From Thermoplasmata archaeon (GTDB lineage Archaea > Thermoplasmatota > Thermoplasmata > Lutacidiplasmatales > UBA184): a stretch of 35,068 bases of DNA. Both the position numbers and the translations under genes were made by a program. Positions 9,558 through 18,319 of this stretch are shown in pieces. The notes under the pieces are model-generated. The model was not told the origin of the DNA, searched no databases, and saw nothing but the letters and a program-made list of their open reading frames with translations. Positions within the stretch are counted from its first letter, which is position 1, and each line of letters begins with the position of its first letter. The stretch lies in the NCBI GenBank assembly GCA_030040035.1, contig JASHUJ010000186.1, positions 1 through 35,068 of the forward strand, read 5' to 3'.

Positions 9558-11762
9558 CTAACGGAACTTAAGCTCTCGCGCCACCCGTTCCGGAGCGAGG
9601 GGCAACTCGCGGACGTGCGCGCCGGCGGCGTCGCGCACCGCCGCGGCGATCGTCGCCGGGACCGGGATGATCGGCGGCTCACCGAGCCCTTTCGCCCCGA
9701 ACGGCCCGGCGCCCGGGAAGCCCTCGAGGAAATGGACCTCGATCGGCGGGACCTCGCGCAGCGTGGGGATGCGGTAGTCCACGAGCCCCGCGTTCTCGAG
9801 CCGGCCGTCGTCCGACCAGATCGCTTCCTCGGTGAGCGCAGCCCCGAGCCCCATCGCGACCCCGCCCTCCACCTGCGCGCGCGCGCTCGGAAGATCGACG
9901 ACGACCCCCGCGTCGTGGAACGCCGCATAGCGGAGGACGCGCACCGAGCCGGTCTGGGGATCGACCTCCACCTGGGCTACGTGGGCCGCACCGGTGAAGT
10001 CGGTGAACGCGTAGAACGCGCCGTCCAGGACGACGCTCTCGTCGATCTCCCCCGAGCGTCCGTAATGCTTACCGTCGGCGGCGAGCCCACCCGCCGCCGT
10101 CTCGGCGGGGGTCAAGAGCTCGGCCACGCGCCGGCGGCCCGAGCCGTGCACGGCCACGATCTCGCCGTCCAGCACCGCGAGCGTCACCGGGCCGGGGCTC
10201 CCGAGCCGCTCGCCGAGGCGGGCGAGGAGACTGACGAGCGCCGCGTCGACCGCCCGCCCCAGCGCGCCGACCGTGCGGCTGCCGAAGACGCCGGCGTCGA
10301 ACGGCGCGCCCGCGGAGTCGCGGTACTCGACCCGCACCTGCTCCACCGGGAGGCCGCTCCGCCGGGCGGCGACCTGCGCGAGCCCGACGACGACGCTCCC
10401 GCTGCCGATCTCCCGCTCGCCCTGAAGGATGACGAGCTCCGTCGGAGAAAGGACGACCCGCGCCTCGCCGCCGGCTCCCGTGCTCGTCGACCAGAACCCG
10501 AGCCCGATCCCGACTCCCTGGCCCGGCGGGGCCTCCGACCGCCACCGGGCCGCGAGCGCCCGGGCGCTCTCGAACGCGCTCGCGAGCCCGAAGGGGAGCA
10601 CGCGCTGGCCGAACGGGGTCCGGTCCCCCTCGCGCCATAGATGCCGGGCCTTGAACGTCGCCGGATCGATCCCCGCCGCGCGGGCGACCGCGGCGAGGTG
10701 CGACTCGACCACGAACGCGGCCTGAGGGGCGAACGGCGCCCGGTGCGGACCGAACGGGGGCTTGTTGGTGCGGACCGCGTACCCCTCGACCTCGAAGGCG
10801 GGCGCGCGGTACGGACCGAGCAGAAATCCGATCGCGTAGCCGGTCGCGAAGTCCCGGCCGGGCAGGGAGGTCCCGACGTCGAGCAACAGCCGCACCCGGC
10901 GCGCCGTGATCTCGCCCGCGTTCACCGCCGTCTCCATCCGCACGACGGCGGGCAGCGTCGTCCGTCCGAGCCGGAACTCCTCCGCGTAGCTGAGCGCGAG
11001 GCGGACCGGTCGGCCCGCCGCCCGGGCGAGCAGGAGGGCGTACGGCTCGAGGAACGCCGCGCCCTTCCCGCCGAATCCGCCCCCGACCCACGTCCCCTCG
11101 ACGACGAGCGCCGCCTCGGGGATCCCGAGGATCGACGCGGTATCCTCGCGAGCCCCGAACGGGCTCTGGGTGGACGTGCGGACCCGCCAGCCGCCGTCGG
11201 TCACCTCGGCGACGCACGCGTGCGGCTCGAGCGCGACCTGGTGCACGCTCGCCGTCCGGTACGTCTCCGCAACGACCGTCGCGCTGTCGCGGAACGCCCC
11301 GTCGACGTCCCCGCGACGCGCGTGCACGTGCGCGGCGACGCGAGCGGGGTCCTCGATCTTCTCGCGGGGCCATTCGGGGAAGAGGTCGTCGAGATCGGTC
11401 GCGACCGGTAGCGGCTCGACCGAGATGCGCACGGCGCGGGCCGCTTCCCGCGCGAGCGACCGGGTCGGGGCGGCCACGGCCGCGACGGGCTGCTGGAGGT
11501 ACGAGACGCGTTCGGAGGGGAACGGGGGGCGCTCGGGGTCGCCCGTGCCGCCGTCCACAAGCCCCGCGACGTCCGCGGCGCCGATCGCGACGACCCCGGG
11601 AAGGGCGCGCGCGGGCGAGAGGTCGACCGAGAGCCGTCGGCCGTGCGCCACGGGGGCCAGGACGAGCGCCCCCCAGAGCATCCCGGGTACGTCGAGGTCC
11701 TCCCCGTACACGGCGGCGCCGGCGAGCTTCACCGCGCCGTCGGGCCGGGCGGTCGCGCTCAC
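9558..11762 (-). CDS. xanthine dehydrogenase/CO dehydrogenase-family molybdopterin-binding (large) subunit
   Basis: 'AAVYGEDLDVPGMLWGALVLAPVAHGR', 'VEGTWVGGGFGGKGAAFLEPYALLLAR', 'EREIGSGSVVVGLAQVAA', 'GAKGLGEPPIIPVPATIAAAVRDA' (candidate catalytic Glu). GTG start overlaps the Fe-S subunit stop. Confidence 0.92.
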   Translation of the reverse strand: MSATARPDGAVKLAGAAVYGEDLDVPGMLWGALVLAPVAHGRRLSVDLSPARALPGVVAIGAADVAGLVDGGTGDPERPPFPSERVSYLQQPVAAVAAPTRSLAREAARAVRISVEPLPVATDLDDLFPEWPREKIEDPARVAAHVHARRGDVDGAFRDSATVVAETYRTASVHQVALEPHACVAEVTDGGWRVRTSTQSPFGAREDTASILGIPEAALVVEGTWVGGGFGGKGAAFLEPYALLLARAAGRPVRLALSYAEEFRLGRTTLPAVVRMETAVNAGEITARRVRLLLDVGTSLPGRDFATGYAIGFLLGPYRAPAFEVEGYAVRTNKPPFGPHRAPFAPQAAFVVESHLAAVARAAGIDPATFKARHLWREGDRTPFGQRVLPFGLASAFESARALAARWRSEAPPGQGVGIGLGFWSTSTGAGGEARVVLSPTELVILQGEREIGSGSVVVGLAQVAARRSGLPVEQVRVEYRDSAGAPFDAGVFGSRTVGALGRAVDAALVSLLARLGERLGSPGPVTLAVLDGEIVAVHGSGRRRVAELLTPAETAAGGLAADGKHYGRSGEIDESVVLDGAFYAFTDFTGAAHVAQVEVDPQTGSVRVLRYAAFHDAGVVVDLPSARAQVEGGVAMGLGAALTEEAIWSDDGRLENAGLVDYRIPTLREVPPIEVHFLEGFPGAGPFGAKGLGEPPIIPVPATIAAAVRDAAGAHVRELPLAPERVARELKFR

Positions 11763-12235
11763 GGGAGCCCCTCCCGAGCGGCGCGCGCCGCCCGGACGAT
11801 CGTCGAGTACCCGGTGCACCGGCAGAGGTTGCCCCCGAGGTCCTCGAGGAGCTCGTCGAGCGGGGTCGACCGACCGGCCTCGCGCAGGAGGCCGGTGAGC
11901 GCCATCACGAACCCCGGCGTGCAGTACCCGCACTGCAGGGCGCCGGCCGACTCGAACGCTGCGCGCACGCGCTCGCCGACCGGGTCCGAACGGACGCCCT
12001 CGATCGTCGTGATCGCCGCCCCATCGGCGTCCCGCGCGAGCAGGAGGCAGGAGAGGACGGCGTGGCCGTCCCGGAGGACGGTGCACGCACCGCACTCGCC
12101 GGTGCGGCATCCCTCCTTCGTTCCCTTGAGCCCGAGGCGCCAGCGCACCGTGTCAAGGAGCCGCTCCTCGGGCGGCACGTCCGCGAGCTCGGTCGGCCGA
12201 CCGTTCACCGAGAGGCGCAGCCGGCCCCCGCTCAC
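11759..12235 (-). CDS. [2Fe-2S] small subunit of Mo-hydroxylase (CoxS/XdhC-like)
   Basis: 'GCRTGECGACTVLRDGHAVLSC' and 'QCGYCTPGFVMALTGLL...GNLCRCTGYSTIV': the two 2Fe-2S cluster motifs. Confidence 0.96.
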   Translation of the reverse strand: MSGGRLRLSVNGRPTELADVPPEERLLDTVRWRLGLKGTKEGCRTGECGACTVLRDGHAVLSCLLLARDADGAAITTIEGVRSDPVGERVRAAFESAGALQCGYCTPGFVMALTGLLREAGRSTPLDELLEDLGGNLCRCTGYSTIVRAARAAREGLP

Positions 12236-13083
12236 GATCCCGCCTTCTCGCCGCTCGCCCGTCGCACCGCGCGCTCCAGGAGCGGGCGCACGATCTGTCG
12301 GCGGTACGCCTCCGAGGCGCGCTTGTCGCCGACGATCGGCGCGCGCGTGCTGAGCACGTGCGCGCCCCGGTCGAGGTCCGACCGGGCGGGCGGGAGCACG
12401 GGCCCGAGCGCGTCCTCGACCTCAGGAACCAGGAGCGGTCGCGGCGGGAAACCGGCGACCGCGACCCGCCAGCGGGCTCGGGCCGGGGAGTACGCGACCG
12501 CCACCGCCATCTGAGAGATATCGCGGAACGGCCGGACCCGCTGCCAGAGGTACGCCGACGGCCGCGGCTCGGGGAAGCGGACCGATCGGATCAGCTCGGC
12601 CGGTCGCAGCGCCGTCCGACGCGAACCGATCACGAACTGGTCGACCGGTACGGTACGCGCTCCCTGGGGCCCGACGAGGTCGATCTCCGCGTCCAGCGCC
12701 AACAGCATCGGCACGAGGTCGGACGCCGGGGCCGACCGTCCGAGGTTGCCCCCGAGCGTCGCCTGGTGACGGAGCGCGACGCTCCCGACCGCGCGGACCG
12801 CGGTGTAGAGGCCGGGCAGGCGCGTTCGCACCTCGGGGTCGGTCTCGAGACGACGGAGCGGCAGCGTGCTCCCGACCGTGAGGATCGGCCCGTTCCAGTC
12901 GAGCGTCTGCCAGGGCAACCGGCGGAGCGAGACGACCCGACGCGGCGCGAGTCGCCCGTCGTCGAGATCGAAGAGGAGGTCGGTCCCTCCGGCGAGCGGG
13001 ACGGCGTCCGAGGCGCCGAGCGCGCCGAGCTCGGCGATCGCCTCGTCCGGTGTCGCGGGGGCGACGAGCTCGAACGGCGCCAC
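12232..13083 (-). CDS. FAD-binding medium subunit of Mo-hydroxylase (CoxM-like)
   Basis: 'FELVAPATPDEAIAELG...AVPLAGGTDLLFDL', 'TLGGNLGRSAPASDLVPMLLALDAEIDL'. ORF is open far upstream; the GTG at 13083 fits the family N-terminus. Confidence 0.9.
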   Translation of the reverse strand: MAPFELVAPATPDEAIAELGALGASDAVPLAGGTDLLFDLDDGRLAPRRVVSLRRLPWQTLDWNGPILTVGSTLPLRRLETDPEVRTRLPGLYTAVRAVGSVALRHQATLGGNLGRSAPASDLVPMLLALDAEIDLVGPQGARTVPVDQFVIGSRRTALRPAELIRSVRFPEPRPSAYLWQRVRPFRDISQMAVAVAYSPARARWRVAVAGFPPRPLLVPEVEDALGPVLPPARSDLDRGAHVLSTRAPIVGDKRASEAYRRQIVRPLLERAVRRASGEKAGS

Positions 13084-13182
13084 GACCGTCCCAGCGCGAC
13101 GAGCCCGCTTATCGTTTGGTGGAACGGCGGTCCCGAGAGTCCCACTTTTTATCCGTGGAAGGAGTCCGGCTCGGCATCCTCC

Positions 13183-13710
13183 ATGCCTTTCGAGCTCGCG
13201 TTGCGTTACAGTACCCCGCTCACCCCGATTTCGGACCTCGACGAGGTGCTGCGCGAGTTCCTCCGCCTGGTCGGGTACTTGCCCGACGGCGAGGAGGGCC
13301 GCGGCTCCGAGGGGCCGATCGCGCAGAGCCTCGCCTACCGACTGGTTCGGGATTGCTTCCTCAAGGACCCCGCGCGCCCGTGGTACATCGAGGAAGTGAC
13401 CGCGGTCCTGAAGACGTCGAAGCCGACCGTGTACCGGCACATCAACAAGCTCAAGGCTCTCGATCTGCTGGAGGAGGTGGGGGGCGCGGCGGACGGCAAG
13501 GGCCGGAAGGGCTACCGGTTGCGCTACGGGAACCTCGCCCGGGCCTGGGACTTCACCGAGGCGAACGCTCAGAATGCCCTCAAGCGCTACCGGGAGACGG
13601 TGAACCACTTGCAGAGCCTCCTCGAGCAGCGCACCGCCGAGGCCGTGCCTCGGCTCCTCACCACGTCGGCGGGCGTGCGCGGGGCGCGCGAACGGGGCGG
13701 TCCGCGATGA
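13183..13710 (+). CDS. winged-helix/HTH transcriptional regulator
   Basis: 'IEEVTAVLKTSKPTVYRHINKLKALDLLEEVG...KGRKGYRLRYG' reads as a wHTH with a wing; T-rich TATA-like 'ctttttat' at about 13145. Confidence 0.75.
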   Translation: MPFELALRYSTPLTPISDLDEVLREFLRLVGYLPDGEEGRGSEGPIAQSLAYRLVRDCFLKDPARPWYIEEVTAVLKTSKPTVYRHINKLKALDLLEEVGGAADGKGRKGYRLRYGNLARAWDFTEANAQNALKRYRETVNHLQSLLEQRTAEAVPRLLTTSAGVRGARERGGPR

Positions 13711-14012
13711 GCGCCCCGAACGCCGGCGCGAAGAAGCCGACGATCGGCCTCACGGCCGGCTCGCGCGTGCGGCTGCGCTCGGCCGGGCCCGATGACGAGG
13801 CGATCGTCTCGACCGGCATCTTCCGGGGCCTCGTCTCGATCGGAGGGGACAACGCCCTCGCGATCGAGCTCGAGGGGGCGGACGGGGACGAGAAGGGCCG
13901 CGTGCGGCTCGTCCCGATCCCGGCGCTCCTCGCGGTCGACATCCTCGAGGCGGCGAAGCCCGAGGAAGAGAAGCGGAACGAGCCGACGCCGTCGGCGAAC
14001 TACTTCCGGTAG
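13707..14012 (+). CDS. conserved small hypothetical protein
   Basis: 101 aa; ATG overlaps the TGA of the upstream HTH gene (ATGA), consistent with translational coupling. Confidence 0.6.
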   Translation: MSAPNAGAKKPTIGLTAGSRVRLRSAGPDDEAIVSTGIFRGLVSIGGDNALAIELEGADGDEKGRVRLVPIPALLAVDILEAAKPEEEKRNEPTPSANYFR

Positions 14013-14023
14013 ACGGCCCGGGA

Positions 14024-14123
14024 CGGGCTTGCTGGGAGTTCCGTCGCGCGCGCCCGCGCGATTTCGAACCCAGGTCGTTGGCTTCGAAGGCCAACAGGAT
14101 AGTCCAGACTACCCCACAAGCCC
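14024..14123 (-). tRNA. tRNA-Arg (anticodon UCG) with a putative 25-nt intron in the T-loop
   Basis: Minus strand GGGCTTG...CAAGCCC acceptor (7 bp), D-arm GTAGTCTGGACTA, anticodon arm TTGGC-CTTCGAA-GCCAA, T-stem CTGGG/CCCAG with TTCGAA; 32 nt between the T-stem halves instead of 7. Confidence 0.8.
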
Positions 14124-14174
14124 GACCTCCGGCCGGACGCGTTCGTCGCTATTTGGCCGTTCCGAGCGTACGGT

Positions 14175-17100
14175 TCACGGACCGCGGGGGCCGGCCGGGG
14201 CGGGGCGGAATCGGTCGAGCGTGGTCTGGGAGCTCGCGCCGGGGAAGAGCGTCGCCACCGAGTCGGCGAGCAGCTCGATGCGCTGGCGGACGTACGGCGT
14301 GATCCCGTCGATACCGGCGAGGCGTTGGGAGAGCGGCAGATACTTGCGGACCGATGCCTCGTAGACCGTCGAGAGGAGCTCGCCGTCGCACCGGGCCCCG
14401 CCGGGCCGCAAGGCGACGCACCGACCCGAGAGCGGCGGCCGTCGGTAGGACGTACCGCACTCCTTGCAGCGGAACTTCTGAGTCGCGTAGCTCTTCAGAT
14501 TCCCCATGACGTCGGGGAGGAAGTGGGCGTTGAGGACCAGCGTCACCGCCTCGGCGACGTCCACCGCGCGGATCTCGGCCGCGAGCACGGTCGAGCGCTC
14601 GACCATCTCGGCCATCGAGCGGCTCTCGCGGTACGCGGACCGGACCGGGCCCCCCGCGATGCGGCGGGTGTCGTGGGTGAACCGGTACGCCCGGAGCGCC
14701 TCGGGGGTCCCCAGGCGGCGGCCGACCTTGTCGAGGAGGCCGTCGACCTCCTTCGCCGGCCGCCGTTCGTCGGCGGCGCGGTAGAGCGCGAGCGGGTAGT
14801 GGGCCCCGACGTCCAGGTTGTGCGCCTCCTTGTCGACCTCGGTCGGGTCGATCCGCGTCGTCAGGACGAGGGGCTTGTCCATCAGCGCGCCGCGGCTCGC
14901 GGGCAGGTAGGCCCGGGAGAAGTTGAGGAGCGCATCGAGGAGCAGCGTGACGGAGTCCTCGTCCCCGTCGCAATTCCGCCGCTTCGCCGCGTGGAAGACC
15001 GGGTGGGCGAAGCAGGCCTCGGCCTCGGTGAAACCGAGGACGCGGCCCGCGACCGCCCCCGAGGTGTGGGGCGCGAGGGCGGTGACGATCTGCCCTACTA
15101 GGTCCTCGGGGCGCGCGGCCCGGTAGAATGGCTCGAGGTTGTAGAGGCGCACGAGCTCGTCATCGACGAACTGGGCGAGACGAGTGAGATACGTCCCGCA
15201 GGACCGGGAGACGATCAGGTCCTGCGGCGCGAGCTCGATCAGCTGCTCCGCGTCCGTGATCGGAGCCCCGGTCCAGTCCGTCGCGTAGCCGAGCCGCGCG
15301 AGCGTCGGGAGGTCGATCCCGATCTCCGCCGGGCGGAAGTGCGTGAGCGGGAGATCGGTGAGGTCGAATCGGGCCGTCCCGTCCTGGTAGACCGAGATCG
15401 CGTGGGTCGCCCGGAGGATCCCCTTCTCGAGCGGTTCCGGGACCTTGCCCGGCGACGTGAGGCCCTTGACGCCCTTGACGACGGGCACCTTGCCGAGATG
15501 CAGGCGGGAGAGCGCCTCGCTCCACAAGGGGGCGATCGGCAGGGTCTCGGAGACGACGCGGCCGGTCGGCTCGGTGTGGGCTCCGCACGGGCAGCGCGTC
15601 CAGACGGTGGTCCGACCGCACGCCGGGCAGGTCCGGACCCCGAGGTCGACCTTCGTGCCCTCGCGCATCGTGTTGCGGGCCGCCTCCGGCACCGAACGGC
15701 TCGCCCCGCCCGCCGTCCCGACCGGGAACAGCGCGTGGATGTTCGGCTGCATCGCCCGCTGGTACGCCTTCTCCGGTCGGCCGACGCGACCTCCGACGCG
15801 GGACGGGGCGCGCGCTCGTACCGACACTCCCGCCAATCGGCTCACGTAGTCCAGCGGGTCGGTTCCGGGAGGATCGAGTGCGACACGTCGGATGAGGAGC
15901 GAGCCCTCCACCGAGAGCCCGAGCGCCCCCACGAGCGCCGCGCTGGGGTCGGGCTCGCCCCGGAGTCGGTCCGGCTCGAGCGGGAACGACAGGAATCCCA
16001 GGCGGGCGAGCGGCTCGTGCCAGGACGGGTCGCGCGGTAGTTCGAGGGCGCCATCCCGCCAGCTACCGGATCGCTCGACGAACTCGGAGAGCGCTCGGAT
16101 CTCGGCCGTCGTGAGGTCGTGCCAGAAGAGGAGCCAGCGGGGGTGGAGCGGGACGGAGCGCTCGCGCGCGAGCGCGCTGGCCTCGTCGTACGTCGCGAGC
16201 GACGCCCCGTAGACCGGATCGACCCCGGCGGCCCGGAGTTCTTCGAGGTGGCGATCGAGGGAGTACGCGCCGGGCACGAGCGGACGGTTGTTCTCGACGA
16301 ACTCGCCGAAGGAGACGAGCAGCTCGCCGAGGTCGAGGATCCGCGTCACCCGGGGTCGCAGCTCCTCCGCCCGCGCGACGTCGTGGACCGCGGTCACGGT
16401 GCCGTCGTCGAGCTCGACGATCGGTCCGTCGATCGTGTCGCAGACCGCCATCGCGGTCGCCTTCCCAGGGTACTCGAGCTTGACCTGCGTGCCGATCGCC
16501 ACGAAGTGCTGGAGGATCACCATCGCCGCCGGGTTGATCGCGCACGCGGCGAGGCCCGTCGTCCGGGCCCGCCCGTAGACGAGCCGGAACCCGCCCGGGT
16601 GGTTCGGGTGCGCCAGGACCGGCCGGCCCCCGACCGAGTCCTGGAGGTACTTCGGCGTGCGCGTCTCCTCCTCGTCGACCGCGCCGTGGCCGATCTCGGC
16701 GAGGAACTCCCAGCCGTCGATCCCAAGGTTCTCGACGATCTTTCGCACCTTCGCGGCCTTCTGGCAGAGGCCCTCGGCGATCACGAGACACGCCCCTCCG
16801 CGGATCCCGTTGGTCGGGACGCGGGCCAGGTTGCGGAAGGAGCTCACCTCCGCGTCGCCCTCGGTCGCCTCGCCCGAGATCGCGACCGGCACGTTCCGGG
16901 CGATCCGTTCGATCTCCGCGGCGGTCGGCACGTACTGGAGGTGCTGATGGTACTTGTAGAGCGGGATCTCCTCCTGGTACCGCTCGACCTCGCCCGGTTC
17001 GGGCACGTACCGGGCGAGGCCAAGGTCGCGTCGCACGACGTCCGCGAGCAGGACGCTCAGCGCCTGCGCGGTCGCGCCCGCCGCCCGGATCGGTCCGGCG

Positions 17101-17510
17101 TAGTACAGCTCGACATACTGGCTCCCGTCGCGCGCGGGGCACACGTGGACCTCGGCGAGGCCCTCGAGCGGGGCGACCAGGATCCCTTCCGTCAGGATCG
17201 CGAGGCCGACCCGGAGCGCGGCATCGAGCCGGGCCTCCGTCGACGCGCCGCGCGAGGGGTCGCGGGCGAGGCGTCGGGCAATGGTGAGCGCGACCTCTTC
17301 CCGCGGCATCTGGGCGGCCAGGGCCCGGATCTCCGTCGAGATCCCCTCGATCCCGAGGTGGGCGAGCAGCTGCTCGACGCGGGAGGCCATGTCCTGTGCC
17401 CGCGGGATCTCGGTGCGCGCTTCGGGATCATACCCCTCCCGCCGCGCGCGCTCGGCGACCTCGTACGCCCGGTCGACCGAGGATTCGATCGCGCGAAAGT
17501 ACGATTCCAC
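14175..17510 (-). CDS. polC: archaeal DNA polymerase D large subunit DP2
   Basis: 1111 aa; 'ELYYAGPIRAAGATAQALSVLLAD', 'RNLARVPTNGIRGGACLVIAEG', 'RRNCDGDEDSVTLLLDALLNFSRAYLPASRGALMDKPLVLTTRIDPTEVDKEAHNLD', C-terminal Zn 'CKECGTSYRRPPLSGRC'. Confidence 0.98.
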   Translation of the reverse strand: MESYFRAIESSVDRAYEVAERARREGYDPEARTEIPRAQDMASRVEQLLAHLGIEGISTEIRALAAQMPREEVALTIARRLARDPSRGASTEARLDAALRVGLAILTEGILVAPLEGLAEVHVCPARDGSQYVELYYAGPIRAAGATAQALSVLLADVVRRDLGLARYVPEPGEVERYQEEIPLYKYHQHLQYVPTAAEIERIARNVPVAISGEATEGDAEVSSFRNLARVPTNGIRGGACLVIAEGLCQKAAKVRKIVENLGIDGWEFLAEIGHGAVDEEETRTPKYLQDSVGGRPVLAHPNHPGGFRLVYGRARTTGLAACAINPAAMVILQHFVAIGTQVKLEYPGKATAMAVCDTIDGPIVELDDGTVTAVHDVARAEELRPRVTRILDLGELLVSFGEFVENNRPLVPGAYSLDRHLEELRAAGVDPVYGASLATYDEASALARERSVPLHPRWLLFWHDLTTAEIRALSEFVERSGSWRDGALELPRDPSWHEPLARLGFLSFPLEPDRLRGEPDPSAALVGALGLSVEGSLLIRRVALDPPGTDPLDYVSRLAGVSVRARAPSRVGGRVGRPEKAYQRAMQPNIHALFPVGTAGGASRSVPEAARNTMREGTKVDLGVRTCPACGRTTVWTRCPCGAHTEPTGRVVSETLPIAPLWSEALSRLHLGKVPVVKGVKGLTSPGKVPEPLEKGILRATHAISVYQDGTARFDLTDLPLTHFRPAEIGIDLPTLARLGYATDWTGAPITDAEQLIELAPQDLIVSRSCGTYLTRLAQFVDDELVRLYNLEPFYRAARPEDLVGQIVTALAPHTSGAVAGRVLGFTEAEACFAHPVFHAAKRRNCDGDEDSVTLLLDALLNFSRAYLPASRGALMDKPLVLTTRIDPTEVDKEAHNLDVGAHYPLALYRAADERRPAKEVDGLLDKVGRRLGTPEALRAYRFTHDTRRIAGGPVRSAYRESRSMAEMVERSTVLAAEIRAVDVAEAVTLVLNAHFLPDVMGNLKSYATQKFRCKECGTSYRRPPLSGRCVALRPGGARCDGELLSTVYEASVRKYLPLSQRLAGIDGITPYVRQRIELLADSVATLFPGASSQTTLDRFRPAPAGPRGP

Positions 17511-17602
17511 GGGGCGCGCACGGAGCCTCGGGACTTAAGGCTGTGTCGATTTCCGCGGGGTCCGGCCGGCCGGGGCTCCGTTCCGAAGCCGCAACCCTTA
17601 TG

Positions 17603-17620
17603 AATGAATATTTATTCATT
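17603..17620. promoter_or_regulatory. palindromic operator candidate for the adjacent TetR regulator
   Basis: AATGAATA-TT-TATTCATT, a perfect 8-bp inverted repeat containing the AT-rich TATA-like element upstream of the ATG at 17637. Confidence 0.6.
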
Positions 17621-17636
17621 AGAAACGAAGCCGGAA

Positions 17637-18308
17637 ATGCCGCGTACCCGCGAGGCCAATCGGGCGATCCAGGATCGGCAACGGGCGAACCTCCTGGCCG
17701 CCGCCGGGCGGCTCTTCCTGCGGGGCGGTCCATTGACCATGGAGAACCTCGCCAAGGAGGCCGGCGTGAGCCAGGGACTCCCGTATCGCTACTTCCGGAG
17801 CAAGGACGAGCTGTTCGACTCGTTCCTGCGCGATCTGCTCCGCGCGGCCCGCACCTCCCCCGCGCCTCGGGACCGGCGAGGCTCCGCCCGCCCTCGGGTG
17901 CGCTTGGAGGGCATGATCGATCGCCTGCTCGAGCGGCGGCGACAGCACCCCGAGTTCTTCCGCTACGTCTTCCGCATGACCGCGGCACCGAACCTGTCGC
18001 CCGAGGTCGGGCACCTGATGGGGCAGACCTACGAACGGCTCCGCTCCACGCTGCGCCGGCTCATCTCGGAGGCGCAGGCCGAAGGCGAGGTGGCCGGGGA
18101 CGATCCCGAGGAGCTCACCGCGGTTCTTCTCGCTCTGGTCGAGGGGATTTCGGGCGCCATCGCCCGCGCGCCGGCGGACGGTCCGGCGCCTCGCGTGCCC
18201 GCCACCGCGACCGTACTACGACTGCCCGGGCCGGCGCCTTCCGCGAAGGCTCCGCGCGCCCGGGTCGCGCGGGGACGGGGATCCCCGCTCGCCCCGAGCG
18301 CTCACTGA
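17637..18308 (+). CDS. TetR/AcrR-family transcriptional regulator
   Basis: 'LLAAAGRLFLRGGPLTMENLAKEAGVSQGLPYRYFRSKDELFDSFLRDL'. An upstream ATG at 17604 lies inside the palindrome, so ATG 17637 is preferred. Confidence 0.9.
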   Translation: MPRTREANRAIQDRQRANLLAAAGRLFLRGGPLTMENLAKEAGVSQGLPYRYFRSKDELFDSFLRDLLRAARTSPAPRDRRGSARPRVRLEGMIDRLLERRRQHPEFFRYVFRMTAAPNLSPEVGHLMGQTYERLRSTLRRLISEAQAEGEVAGDDPEELTAVLLALVEGISGAIARAPADGPAPRVPATATVLRLPGPAPSAKAPRARVARGRGSPLAPSAH

Positions 18309-18319
18309 GGAGGGTAGCG

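Noticed and set aside
7211-9928. 905-aa ORF as one gcvT fusion protein
   Set aside because: The N-terminal about 500 residues are an out-of-frame read through purP; gcvT begins at the GTG overlapping the purP stop.
14175-17510. Possible intein in polC
   Set aside because: DP2 active-site region (NCDGDEDSV...) reads continuously; 1111 aa is explained by the polymerase alone.
16119-17603. 494-aa plus-strand ORF
   Set aside because: Antisense to the conserved polC/DP2 coding sequence.
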